Position numbers and translations under genes: made by a program. Under the pieces are notes generated by a model, which worked only from the letters and a program-made list of their open reading frames with translations, did not search any database and was not told where the DNA came from. This document shows positions 35,201-47,200 of a stretch of DNA of 64,000 bases, piece by piece. This DNA is from Archilochus colubris (lineage: Eukaryota; Chordata; Aves; Apodiformes; Trochilidae), in assembly GCA_023079485.1 (NCBI GenBank), contig CM041107.1:6530657-6594656 (forward strand). The letters are read 5' to 3'. How positions within the stretch are numbered: position 1 is the stretch's first letter; the number at the start of each line of letters is the position of its first letter.

Positions 35201-38200
35201 GCGTCCTGTACTGGCGCAGCCGGAGCAGAGAAGGTAGGGGTGGTCCCCATGATGGGGGAGGCACTAGGATGGTGGTGCTGGCAAGGGTCACAGCTTGTTT
35301 TCCCTCCCTGAGAGCCATGGTGGTGGTACGGACAGGGACAGAGGTGGCTGGTGGGGAGGAGGATGTGGTGACGGGGATCCTCCTCCCAGTGGCCCTGGCC
35401 CCCATGCTTGGGGGGGAGGAAAGGTTTTGGTGCCTAAATTTGGTCTTGCTACCCATTCCGAGCACACGTGAGGGGTGGGAGTGGTTGGACTGGGGGGGTG
35501 TCTCGCTAGGGGTGAGGCTGCTTTTTGTCTCAGCACAAGCTCATGACACGTGGCTGGTGTTCTGCCTCTCGGCTTCTGCCGTGACAGTGGTGTCTTGGTT
35601 AACTACCTATGGCGGCAGCGGCAAGACACAGCCCTGGGAGCTGCTCCTGTGCTGGCAGAGACTCACCGAGCAGCTGGGGCTGACCCTGCCTCAGTTTCCC
35701 AAAATAGGGCTTGCACATGACTGCTGCTTGAGGAGGGCAAGGATTTGTTACAGGGATGTGTGATAGTTTCAGGCCCTGGGTGAGGACTCGGCAGCTCCTT
35801 CTCCTTCCCAACCTCTTCCTCCTGGGATTTGTTTTGATTCCTCCCCCCCCCTTTTTTTTCCCAGCAGTGCTTGTTTGTGCTATTTCACTGAGTCCGTGAC
35901 CAATTCTCCGTTTTCTTTCTCTATTTCCATGTGAATGAGCAGGATCACTGAGCCTGGGCAGCGTGCAGGGACTTTTCCCCCCATATTGCTTTGGGATCTG
36001 CTTCTTCCTTTCTCCCTTAAGACAACAGGGAGAGAGAGACTGAGAGCAAGTTGCACAAATGCTCCCTGTTACCCACTAACCCCCGCCTTGCTGCTATTCC
36101 TCCTGCTGACCCTGCTATCCCTCATCTACTTACTTAATCTTGGTGTCATGCAGTGACATTCCCAGCTCTGTTTAGGGCCACTTCCCAGCACGACTGTCAC
36201 CTCCCAGCTCCTCACCCCCATACCACTGTCTCGCCCGGCACAAATCCATCAGTTTTGGAAACAAAGTCCTGGTGCCAAGCGTTGCAAGCAGCAGGTGTGT
36301 TCAAATCTGTTTTCTTTCATCACTCCTCCCCAGTAAAGGTCAGGTAATACCCACTCCACGGGAGCAGCATCCGGGAGGATGAGGGTCATCTGGCAGCAGG
36401 TTTTGTTGCCCTGCAGTGCTCATCCAGCTCTGCTGAGCACCCACCCACCTCTCCTTTGTCTTGCCACTTCTCAGGTGTCTCCCTCATCAAACACCCGAGT
36501 GCTGGATGGTTTCCCACTGCAGGTATCTCTTGTGCATTCTTCCAGGCTGAATCAGGCACTGTTTCCTCTCTGTTTCCAAAGGCTCTGTAAATCCTGCCTG
36601 TTGTCAGGATGGATTATGTCAGCCTGCAAGTTGGCAGCCGGCACATACGCTCCTCGGCCAGCCACATTTTCTGCATAGCCCCCATCTGAAAAGAACCCCA
36701 TTAGAAAACCAACCAAACCAAAAAAACTAACCAAAAATAACTAACCAAAACTGTGCATTCCCATTCCTTGCTTCCCTCGAAGGAGTTCAAAGCAGAAGTG
36801 ATGGGTTTCAACCCTCTCAAAGTTTGTTTTTATACAACAAAACCCTCCTTCACCCTGTGGTTGGTTCTTGCTGTTGAAAGCACAGAGCTGCTTTTACCCC
36901 GAGCTTGGGGATATCCCCAAGATCTCTGCAAGCTTATCCAGCACAGGCCCCTTTCTGAGATCTCCCCTTTTCCTTTGGCTGTAGTAGGAACTAATAAGCA
37001 GAAAGCTTGGGAGCTGCTTCCAAACATTTTTTTCCAGTGGGCTGAAGGAGTCAATGAGGGACACTGAAGCCCCCCCAGCTCTCTCTGGGCTCCCTCCCAG
37101 GGATGGTTATCCCAGGGGAGAACTGGAGAGTCCAGGTGCCAGTGGGACCCTGGCCTGGGCACCCTCCATCCCCTTGGCACCCAGAGCTGGGACTGGGCAG
37201 CTACAGCCAGAGGTGGGAGGAGGTGAGTGGTGATGGAGCCTGACAGCCAGCAATGGGGGCAGCAGTGATGGAGGAGATGCTGGGGGGAATAGCAACTCCT
37301 GGCTGGGCTTGTTGGGAGCTGCTGGGAACAGGCAGGCTGCCAGGATGGAGGCTGCAAACAGAAGGGGGGAAATGTCTGTGCAGGGGGTTGTGGTGGTGGG
37401 AAGGTCTCTGGTGCCTGCTGGAGCCCTCCTCAGGATGATGCCCTGGGGGTCTGGTGGGACTGTGGGTGAGAGTTTTTCTTCCCTGAGGTGCAGGCATCTG
37501 AACCCAGATCCTCACTTGCCCCACGGAGCAGCTGGGACAGGTCTCAGAGCATTCCCAGGCTGTCCCATGGTGGTCTCTGTGTCCTGGTGCTGGCTCTGCC
37601 TGGGCAGGATTGGGGACAGGGACAGCACGGCTGTGTCTCTGTGGGCCTGGGGCTGCTTATTGCCAGGCTCATCCAGGTTTTGTCTCTGCAAGTCTGACCT
37701 GTCTTGGGAAAGCAGCAACACGAAAGCACTTTGCAGCTGGAAGCATCCGTGCAGCTCCGATAGCATCGTCGGGGCTGGAATGGTTTTGTGGCATGCAGGC
37801 AGGTTTGGTCATGGGCTGTGTTTTTCATTGGTGCTGCTGGCAACAGGGTCTCCATTTGCTACCAGTGTTCCCACTCGCCCTTGCCCACTGTTGGTTTGTC
37901 TTCTGTGCAGTGCAGATTTCCTTGGATCTCTCTAGCCTTCCATCCAGGCATATCCTGCCCACCTGCTGCCCTGGCCATCTCCTCTGCTCGCTGTCCCCTG
38001 ACAGGGTGATTGCAAGTGGCCAGGGCCAGTGAACCCCTGCTAGACAGGGGAGGGGACCAGCATGGAGGGGGTTGGAATAAGTTGCTTATCATAGTTACTC
38101 TGGAAAAGATTAGCCAGAGAGACCAGGGAGAGATAAGCTTGCAATGCTTTAACATCGTTAGTGAGCAGTAACCAGGCATTATTATTAGCTCAGAAGATAT

Positions 38201-41200
38201 TGCGGGCACAGGGGGAGGTGTAATCTGGTTAGAGCCCAGGAACTACCCAAATGGTGAGTTGGGATGAAAAAAGGAGAGGACCCCTCCCACATTTCTGCAG
38301 GAGGTGAGAAGAAGGAGCACACTGAGGAGCTGCTGGCCTGTGGGCACCCCCAGGATCCGGTTTCAGAGCTGTCTCGCTGCCGGTTTTCCGTGTGGGACGT
38401 GGTGACACATCCCCGTCCCCGCGTGCTCCCTGCGATGCTCAGGGACACACTTCTGCCTTGCCCCAGCAGCAGCCCGGCTCCTCTCGCCCTCCCGGCCAGG
38501 GCTCCCATTGGCAGGTCTGCAGAGGGATTATATTTAGAAGAAAAGGAAGAGAGGTGGTGATAAAGAGGCCCCTGTTATCTCCCCGCATGCCGAGTGGGGC
38601 TGCAGCTGGGTCTTGGCGCTTGGGACCCGGGAAATGATTTGGGAAGAAGCTGCTGGTGGGTGAGTAAGAGCGAAGAGAACAGCCCAGCATTGTCCCTCCC
38701 GTCCCCGGTGCAATTAACTGGAAAACAAGACAAGGAAAAACAAGCCAAGAGCTCGCCCACGGGGCAGTACCCAGCTCGGTGGGGTGAGCCTGTGTCCGCA
38801 CCCCCCAGGAGCTGCTCCATGCTCTGCACCACGCTCTGCTCCGTTTCTTGGTCGCTTGCAGGAGAAGCAGCTCTGCCTTTCCTTGCTGGGAGCTTTGCTG
38901 ACCATTCGGGACCACAGGACAGTGAGGATTTTTGCTGGCACAGAACTGCCGTGCCAGTGGCACCCTGGGCTGGCAGCACCCAAAGAGAAAGGAAACAGCA
39001 GGAAGCGCCCGTTGAGGCTGCGGTGGCGTTTGCGGCCATGCCCTGGAGGAGGAACGGCCACTGCCTGTGCCAGGGGTAGGAAGTGGTGGGGTGGGAGGAG
39101 CCGCGGTTGAGAAGTCACCCACCCGCACCCACGGGGGACAAGGTTGGTGAGCGACCGGTGCTGCCAGAAGACCCTTCCTCAGGAGCTGGGAGGAGCTGCT
39201 GCTTTGCCAGGTCCCAGTGTTGCCCGTCCCGGGCTCTGGTGATGGAGAGGAGATATCTCTCCGGGGAGAAGCGGCGGCTGAGCGCCTGCCTGGTGTGCCG
39301 GATGTGCTGCATCGGTTGGTACCCACCATCCTCCACCCCCATCCAGCCTCTAACCAGCCCCCACCGTGCTGCCAGCATCAGGGGATGGCTTGAGCTTTAT
39401 CTGCCCTGAATTTGTGCCAGGGATGGGAAGGGATTTGGCACAGTTGCTCTTGTGGGGGGGTTGGAATAAGGAAAAGTCCCTAAAAACACGTGGGGGTGAC
39501 GTGGCTTCCGATGGCAGGCGGTGGCCGGCGGTGCCAGGTGGCAGCACCATGGCTGTGCCAAAGCTGGAGTCTGGCAAGGTGGGGATGAGAGTGAGGGTGG
39601 CTGTGGCTTGTCTGGGGGTGGTTTTCAGGATGTGGTTATGAGGCTCAGGTGGGGATGGAGCAGGATGGAGGGGAGTTGTGGAAAGCATCCCCAACACCAT
39701 GCCGATGATGTGCCGCCTGTTCTACTGGGTGTCAGAGGGGTGTTAAGTGGTGCCTTGAAATCCTGAGGTGTGCAGGGGTCTTTCTGAGAGCCCCCAGGGC
39801 CACAGCTGCCTGAGCAGCACAAGGACCCCAGGAAGGAGCCATGGGGCCATCCAGGCAAGACACAGAGTGTGTCTGGGCAGCCTGAGCTGAGGGATATTGT
39901 TTTTTTCCCTTTTCAATGATTTTTGTCTTAAAATCAAAGCGAGAGGTGCTTCTGTCTGGTGGAACGTGGCATTGAAGGGTTGTCTTGGGTTAGTGGGTTT
40001 TGTCCTTTGTCACTTTATCTCAGGGATTCCCTGGGCTGGCTAGGGCAGTGCTCAGAAGGTTTGGAGTTGCATACTGTGGGTCAGGACCAAGGCACTTTCC
40101 TCTAAGATGATGTTATAAACCAGGAGATCCCATTTGGCTCAGGCTGTCAGGATTTCACTGAACCCTCCTCACTGCCCAGGCACAGGGAGGCAGGGACCCA
40201 CACTGCATCCCAGGGGACCCTCCAGTGTGGGGATCCTGTCCCATGCCCTCTTCTTTCTCACCTGAGTTTCACATGATGTTATTTTATGCACTCAAGAGTC
40301 TGCCAACAGCTCTCCCCGTTCCACATTTCTTCTTGGCACCACCAGCAGTCTCCCATTTCACTATCCCATAGAACTGGTGGACACTCCTGCTGCTCCCCAA
40401 GGACTCGGACTCCCCAGGGACAGGACCCACTTTATCACTCTGTCCCATGGGTGCTTGGACCTCCCAGCATCTGACCAGAGTGCCCTTGGCTGAGCCATGG
40501 GACGGAAATAAACGTTAAATCCAGACAATCCAATGAACCAAAAATACAAGGGTAGAATAAGCTGCTAATTGTCCGCACTGCTGGTGCCCAGTGGGGGCCT
40601 GCTCCTGGAAGTGGCAGGGGAGGGGGACACCCCCCTAAAGCAAGGGGGCTCAGGCAATCCCCACCCACCTCCCTGTGCTGCCTTCCCAAGGGGATGAGGG
40701 TATGTGGGCTGGGGTGACACATTTTGGGGGTTCATTTAGTGCTGCCAGCTGTGGCTATACCCATCCCAATCATCTGTGGTGCTTTTATTTAAATTAAACT
40801 CTTTATCCCCAGAAAAATCCAGTGTATCTTGTTCTTTTTCTTGGATGCTCCTGTGTCCCTCCCTGAGTGAGGCATCGGAGCCACAGGAATGGCCCCGTCC
40901 TGCCCCAACCCAGGACTAAGAAGCCTCTGTTCCCCTGTGTGGCTGCAGGATCTGGCCAGTGGTCCTGGCACTGGCAATGATCCCTCTGTCTCTTCCCCTC
41001 ATTTCAAAGTTATTTGAGTTTCTGCATGAGAAACACTGACCCAGAGATGCCTTTGTCTTCTCTTGACAGATGAACGGGACAGAGTCCAAAAGAAAACCTT
41101 CACTAAATGGGTCAATAAACACTTGATGAAGGTAAGAGTTGTGTATTTTATTATCAAGCCTGCTAAATGATAATCTATCTGTCCATTCTGGCTCCAAATT

Positions 41201-44200
41201 GGCAGATAAATGTCTTAAAAAAAGATATCTCTGTTGTTTTTTTGTTTTGTCTGGGAATTTTTGCACTGGATTCGAGCATTCATATACAACTGCACTCAGA
41301 GGTGGTTGTGGTGGAAATGGTCTGGTGCCTTTGGAGGGCACTGTAGCATCACCACACAGCCCTTGTCACCTTGTCATTACATCTCCCTCCTCAGCACCCA
41401 GCTCTTGCTTTAGCACCAGGCTTCCCCATCCTGCTGCCCGTCCATGAGGGGATCAAAGGATTTTTTTTTTTTTTTGGCATTTGAGGGTTGTCCCTGCATC
41501 AAGAAAAGCCCAAAAGTATGTGAAGGGAGATGCTTGGAGCTGCAGATAGCAAGCAGCCTCCACCTTTTCTTGTTTAATGCCAAGTGTTCTTTAATTCTCC
41601 ATTTGTAAAAAAAAAAAAAAGGAAAAGCAAAAGTCTTAAGTCCTTTGGGCATCAGATGTCACAGCTGTATTTTCCTGACAGCTTTGCAAACTTCTGCGTC
41701 AAGCTTTTGGCTACTTTCTAAATCTTACAGAGGAGAGGAAAGAAAGAATAATCTTTTAGTGGGAAAACATCTGGGAATTCCCAGTCCAGTAAAACCCCAG
41801 GGTAAGGTCTGGGCGTGCAGGGAAAACGTCTGTGAATACTCAGCCTACAGAAAGCTCCTCTGCTCCCAGCTGGAAGCTGTTTCAGGAGACTTAAGGTATA
41901 GCATAAGGAATTAAACCACTGCTTCAGGACTGAGCTGCCCTTTCTGCAGTGCTCTGCCTGCAGCCTTACAGGATTGCCTGGAGTATGGATGGTTTAATAG
42001 TTTGATTTCATGCATTAAAAAAAATTGGCAGCAGCTTCTACCAGGTCGTCTAGGCAATAGGAAGCTGTTTTCTTGGGGATAGTTCTGGAATAACCATTTG
42101 AAATGGGACGTGGCTGGGAGGGAGATATAAGTTGGTGGGTGCCTCTGCCTTCCTCCTCCCTCCAAGCTCTGGCAGAGAGCAGATCTGAGGGTTTGTCCTC
42201 CCTGGCTCTCACAGGTGCGCAAGCACATCAACGACCTCTATGAAGATTTGCGAGATGGCCACAACCTCATCTCCCTCCTGGAAGTGCTGTCGGGAGTGAA
42301 GCTGGTAAGTGTGTATCCTCCTCCCCCCCTGAGCCCCTTCCCTCCTGCCCCTGCTCCCCTCCCAGCCATCTCCTTTCATTTCTTATGCCATAGTTTTGTA
42401 TTCAAATGTCTGTCATTGTTTTTTTTTGTTTTTTTACTGTTATTATTTATTATTATTATTGTTATTATTATTGTCTTTATTTTCACTCAAACCTGTGTTC
42501 CCCAGGCTGGTCTCTTGATAACACCCAAATGTGGGATTGCAGCAGCTGGCTGATGGTGCCCTGGCTACACCCCCTTTTTTCTGGAGGCTCAGACACCTTT
42601 AGCTTCTAGATTTGGTTCCATATTTAAAATACTATTCACTATTTAAATAGTAACACTATTAAAATAACAGTGGTTTTGACTAAAACTCCTTCTGTGACAG
42701 CGTGCCCAGCCCTTTAGATCATGAGCTGGGTTTGAGCAATCAGTGGAGTGCGAACATTTTCTTATGCCTTCAGCATTGTAGAGTCCCCCTCCTTCCTCTC
42801 CTTCTTCTCCTCCTCCTCAGACTGCCACGTTCCCTCAGCTCTGGGATGCTGTGACAGGGTAGCACAGCAGAAATTATTTTGACTTTCCCGTAAAATAGTC
42901 TCTGGGCAAAGATCTCCAAACTTCTTCTGTATTCTGAGCTGCCACATCAGTTTTTGTGGTGGCTGAAAAATTGGATCGAGCTCTTTGTGATCCAGACAGC
43001 TTCCTCTGCTTTCCTTTTTCCATTTTCCTTTTTTCCTTTTTTCCTTTTTTCCTTTTTCCTTTTTTCCTTTTTCCATTTTCCTTTTTCCATTTTCCTTTTC
43101 CTCTGCTTTTCCTCTGCTTTTCCTCTGCTTTTCCTCTGCTTTTCCTCTGCTTTTCCTCTGCTCTGCTCTGCTCTGCTCTCCTCTCCTCTCCTCTCCTCTC
43201 CTCTCCTCTCCTCTCCTCTCCTCTCCTCTCCTCCTCTCCTCCTCTCCTCTCCTCTCCTCTGCTCTGCTCTGCTCTGCTCTGCTCTGCTCTGCTCTGCTCT
43301 GCTCTGCTCTGCTCTGCTCTGCTCTGCTCTGCTCCTCTGCTCTCCTCCTCTCCTCTGCTCTCCTCTGCTCTCCTCTGCTCTCCTCTGCTCTCCTCTGCTC
43401 TCCTCTGCTCTCCTCTGCTCTCCTCTCCTCTCCTCTGCTCTCCTCTCCTCTGCTCTCCTCTCCTCTGCTCTCCTCTCCTCTGCTCTCCTCTCCTCTGCTC
43501 TCCTCTCCTCTGCTCTCCTCTCCTCTGCTCTCCTCTCCTCTGCTCTCCTCTCCTCTGCTCTCCTCTCCTCTGCTCTCCTCTGCTCTGCTCTGCTCTCCTC
43601 TGCTCTCCTCTCCTCTCCTCTCCTCTCCTCTGCTCTCCTCTCCTCTCCTCTGCTCTCCTCTGCTCTCCTCTGCTCTCCTCTGCTCTCCTCTGCTCTCCTC
43701 TGCTCTCCTCTGCTCTCCTCTGCTCTCCTCTGCTCTCCTCTGCTCTCCTCTCCTCTCCTCTGCTCTCCTCTGCTCTCCTCTGCTCTCCTCTCCTCTCCTC
43801 TCCTCTCCTCTCCTCTCCTCTCCCTCCTCTCCTCTCCTCTCCTCTCCTCTCCTCTCCTCTCCTCTCCTCTCCTCTCCTCCTCTCTCCTCTCCTCTCCTCT
43901 CCTCTCCTCTCCTCTCCTCTCCTCTCTCTCCTCTCCTCTCCTCTCCTCTCCTCTCTCTCCTCTCCTCTCCTCTCTCCTCTCCTCTCCTCTCCTCTCCTCT
44001 CCCTCTCCTCTCTCTCCTCTCCCTCTCTCCCTCCTCTCCTCCTCCTCTCCTCTCCTCTCCTCTCCTCTCCCTCTCTCCTCCTCTCTCCCTCCTCTCCTCT
44101 CCTCTCCTCTCCTCTCCTCTCCCTCTCTCCCTCTCTTCTCTTCTCTTCTCTTCTCTTCTCTTCTCTTCTCTTCTCTCCTCTTCTCTCCTCTCCTCTGCTC

Positions 44201-47200
44201 TCCTCTCCTCTCCTCTCCTCTCCTCTCCTCTCCTCTCCTCTCCTCTCCTCTCCTCTCCTCTCCTCTCCTCTCCTCTCCTCTCCTCTCCTCCTCTGCTCTC
44301 CTCTGCTCTGCTCTGCTCTGCTCTGCTCTGCTCTGCTCTGCTCTGCTCTCCTCTCCTCTGCTCTCCTCCTCTGCTCTCCTCCTCTGCTCTCCTCCTCTGC
44401 TCTCCTCCTCTGCTCTCCTCCTCTGCTCTCCTCTGCTCTCCTCTGCTCTCCTCTGCTCTCCTCTCCTCTCCTCTCCTCTCCTCTGCTCTGCTCTGCTCTG
44501 CTCTCCTCTGCTCTCCTCTGCTCTCCTCTGCTCTGCTCTGCTCTCCTCTGCTCTCCTCTGCTCTCCTCTGCTCTGCTCTCCTCTCCTCTGCTCTCCTCTG
44601 CTCTGCTCTCCTCTGCTCTGCTCTCCTCTCCTCTCCTCTCCTCTCCTCTCCTCTCCTCTCCTCTCCTCTCCTCTCCTCTCCTCTGCTCTCCTCTGCTCTC
44701 CTCTGCTCTCCTCTGCTCTCCTCTGCTCTCCTCTGCTCTGCTCTCCTCTGCTCTGCTCTCCTCTGCTCTGCTCTCCTCTGCTCTGCTCTCCTCTGCTCTG
44801 CTCTCCTCTGCTCTCCTCTGCTCTCCTCTGCTCTCCTCTGCTCTCCTCTGCTCTCCTCTGCTCTCCTCTGCTCTGCTCTCCTCTGCTCTCCTCTGCTCTC
44901 CTCTGCTCTCCTCTGCTCTCCTCTCCTCTCCTCTGCTCTCCTCTCCTCTCCTCTCCTCTCCTCTCCTCTCCTCTCTCCTCTCCTCTCCTCTCCTCTCCTC
45001 TCCTCTCCTCTCCTCTCCTCTCCTCTCCTCTCCTCTCTCCTCTCCTCTCCTCTCCTCTCCTCTCCTCTCCTCTCCTCTCCTCTCCTCTCCTCTCCTCTCC
45101 TCTCCTCTCCTCTCCTCTCCTCTCCTCTCCTCCTTTCAAAGCCAGGGCGGAGGGGGAGGACGGGCATTAATTCCCAGATGTGAGCCAGGGCTCCAGCCAT
45201 CTCGCTCCCTGGCTCTTTACTTTTCCCTTGTCCCCGGCTTGTTGCATTTTTGGTTTCCATTCTGTCTCCCTGTTGTGTCACCCTCCCCTCGCTGCTCTCC
45301 CTGCCCTCCTGGTTAGCAAATAGAGCCTCCAGCTCAGCGGAGCCTTCGCCTGGTGAGAGCGCCGGGCTGGTGCCGTGCAAGCAGCGAGGAGCATGAGGAG
45401 GAAGATGATGATGATGAAGAAGTAGGTCCCAGCCACAGCAGAACCGTGGCAGACACCTCAGTGCTGGCAGACAGTCCGGTGCAGCCCAGTGTCCCCTCGA
45501 TTTCAAGTGTTGGATTTGGTTTGGTTTTTGGTTTTTATGGCTAAACCCCACTCTGCTCGCCCACAAGGAGACAGCTGGTGCCATCATCCTGGTTTTGGGG
45601 CTGTCACCTGGATCATCTGAGCGTGCACTGAGGTGTCGGGTGGTAGTCAGGGCATGCCACCCACCTGGTGTGACAGCATGTGTCCCCTCCACCGGGGTGG
45701 GAAGGGACAGAGATGGGTTCTGCACGCTGCTCACAGCCGGGCCCCCCAGGGGCTGCTCACCTCGCACTGCATGGACAGGCTCTGGGCACGGGCACCTTCT
45801 TGTGGGGCTGGTGCCACCATGGGGTCCAGAACACGACTTATGACCCTGTGCATGTGAGTGGAGGTGGGAGTGAGCCACAGCCAAGGGTTACCCCAAAGGG
45901 GATGAACACCAAAACCTTGCTCAGGTGCAAGAGAAGGGATGTCCCTCATCCCTCTCGCTCTGGGTGACAGTTCCCTTGTGCATGGTGTTACCTCCCTCCA
46001 GGACGAGCTGGGCTGTAGCACTGGGGCAGCTTTTCCCCATTGGGCTGGGGAAAGAAGGTGACTTGGAGGACTTGGGGTGTCCTCACAGGTCAGAGCATCC
46101 TGGTGATGCCTTGTATTGAGGCTGAGATCAGGATTTGGGCATCTATCCTTTCCCTTCTGCTGATTTAGAGCAGACCCAGCATCCTGTACCACCCACAGCT
46201 CAGCCACCAGGTACCTGAGACCCCCACCCTGCCGCAGCAGTGATGGGCACAGCCCTGGGCATCTCCTCTGCCCCCCTCCCCAAGGGTTCAGACCTGATAC
46301 TGGAGCAGCAGCCCCTGCCCACACATGGAGGAGCTGAGCCAGGTCTGCAAGGGCTGATGCTGAGGTCAGGGCTTCTCTAGCATCAGTGATGACCTCCAGC
46401 TGGTCACTGCCCAGGTCTTCTTCATGTCCTGCAGTGGAGCAGATCTGCTCTGCCCCCAAATGGATGGGTCAGACTCTGTCCCCACTTGGGTAACTCTCTC
46501 TTTGCTCAGCCCAGCTCGTCTGGCTGCCCATGAAGAGAGGCAGATCCCTCCCTGAGATCTAGAGGCTGAGCCAGGCTTGTCAGCAGCCATGCAGATCCTG
46601 GTGCAGACCCAAAAGGGTCTGGTGGCACTTAGAGCAGGTCTAGATCTCAGGAGCTTTCCACCTCCATAATCCACTGTGGGCTTTTGCCGTCTTTCATCGG
46701 GATTGTGCATAGCAATGACTTGATTTGCCTCCTGAGCAAGAATCATGAAGTCACAGACTGGTTTGGGTGTGAAAGGACCTTAAAGCTCATCAAGTCCCAG
46801 CCCTGTCATGAGCAGGGACTCCTCCCACCAGCCCAGGTTTCTCTAAGCCCCTTCCAACCTTCAACACTGCCAGGGATGGGGCAGCCACAGCTTCTTGGGG
46901 CAACCTGGGCCAGGGGCTCAGCACCCTCACAATGGAAGGTAGAGCAGGGACCATGGAGTCCAGGGAGGTCCCAGCAGCATGCTGAGCCTGGGGGGCAGCT
47001 CCTGGGGCATGCAGAGCAGGGGGGGATGGACAGCAGGAGCTGTGCATGCGGGGTGCTGCCAGCCCAGCCTGACAAGCCTGACCTGAACCTGCTGCTTCTG
47101 TCTTGCAGCCGCGGGAGAAGGGGCGGATGCGTTTCCACCGCCTGCAGAACGTGCAGATTGCCCTGGATTTCCTGAAGCAGCGACAGGTAAGGGCTGGTTT

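Noticed and set aside
42762..45884. Open frames of 730 to 1040 codons on both strands
   Set aside because: They are produced by the CTCTC/CTCTG pentamer array, which lacks stop codons in several frames. The products are only Glu-Arg-Arg-Gly or Ser-Leu-Leu repeats.
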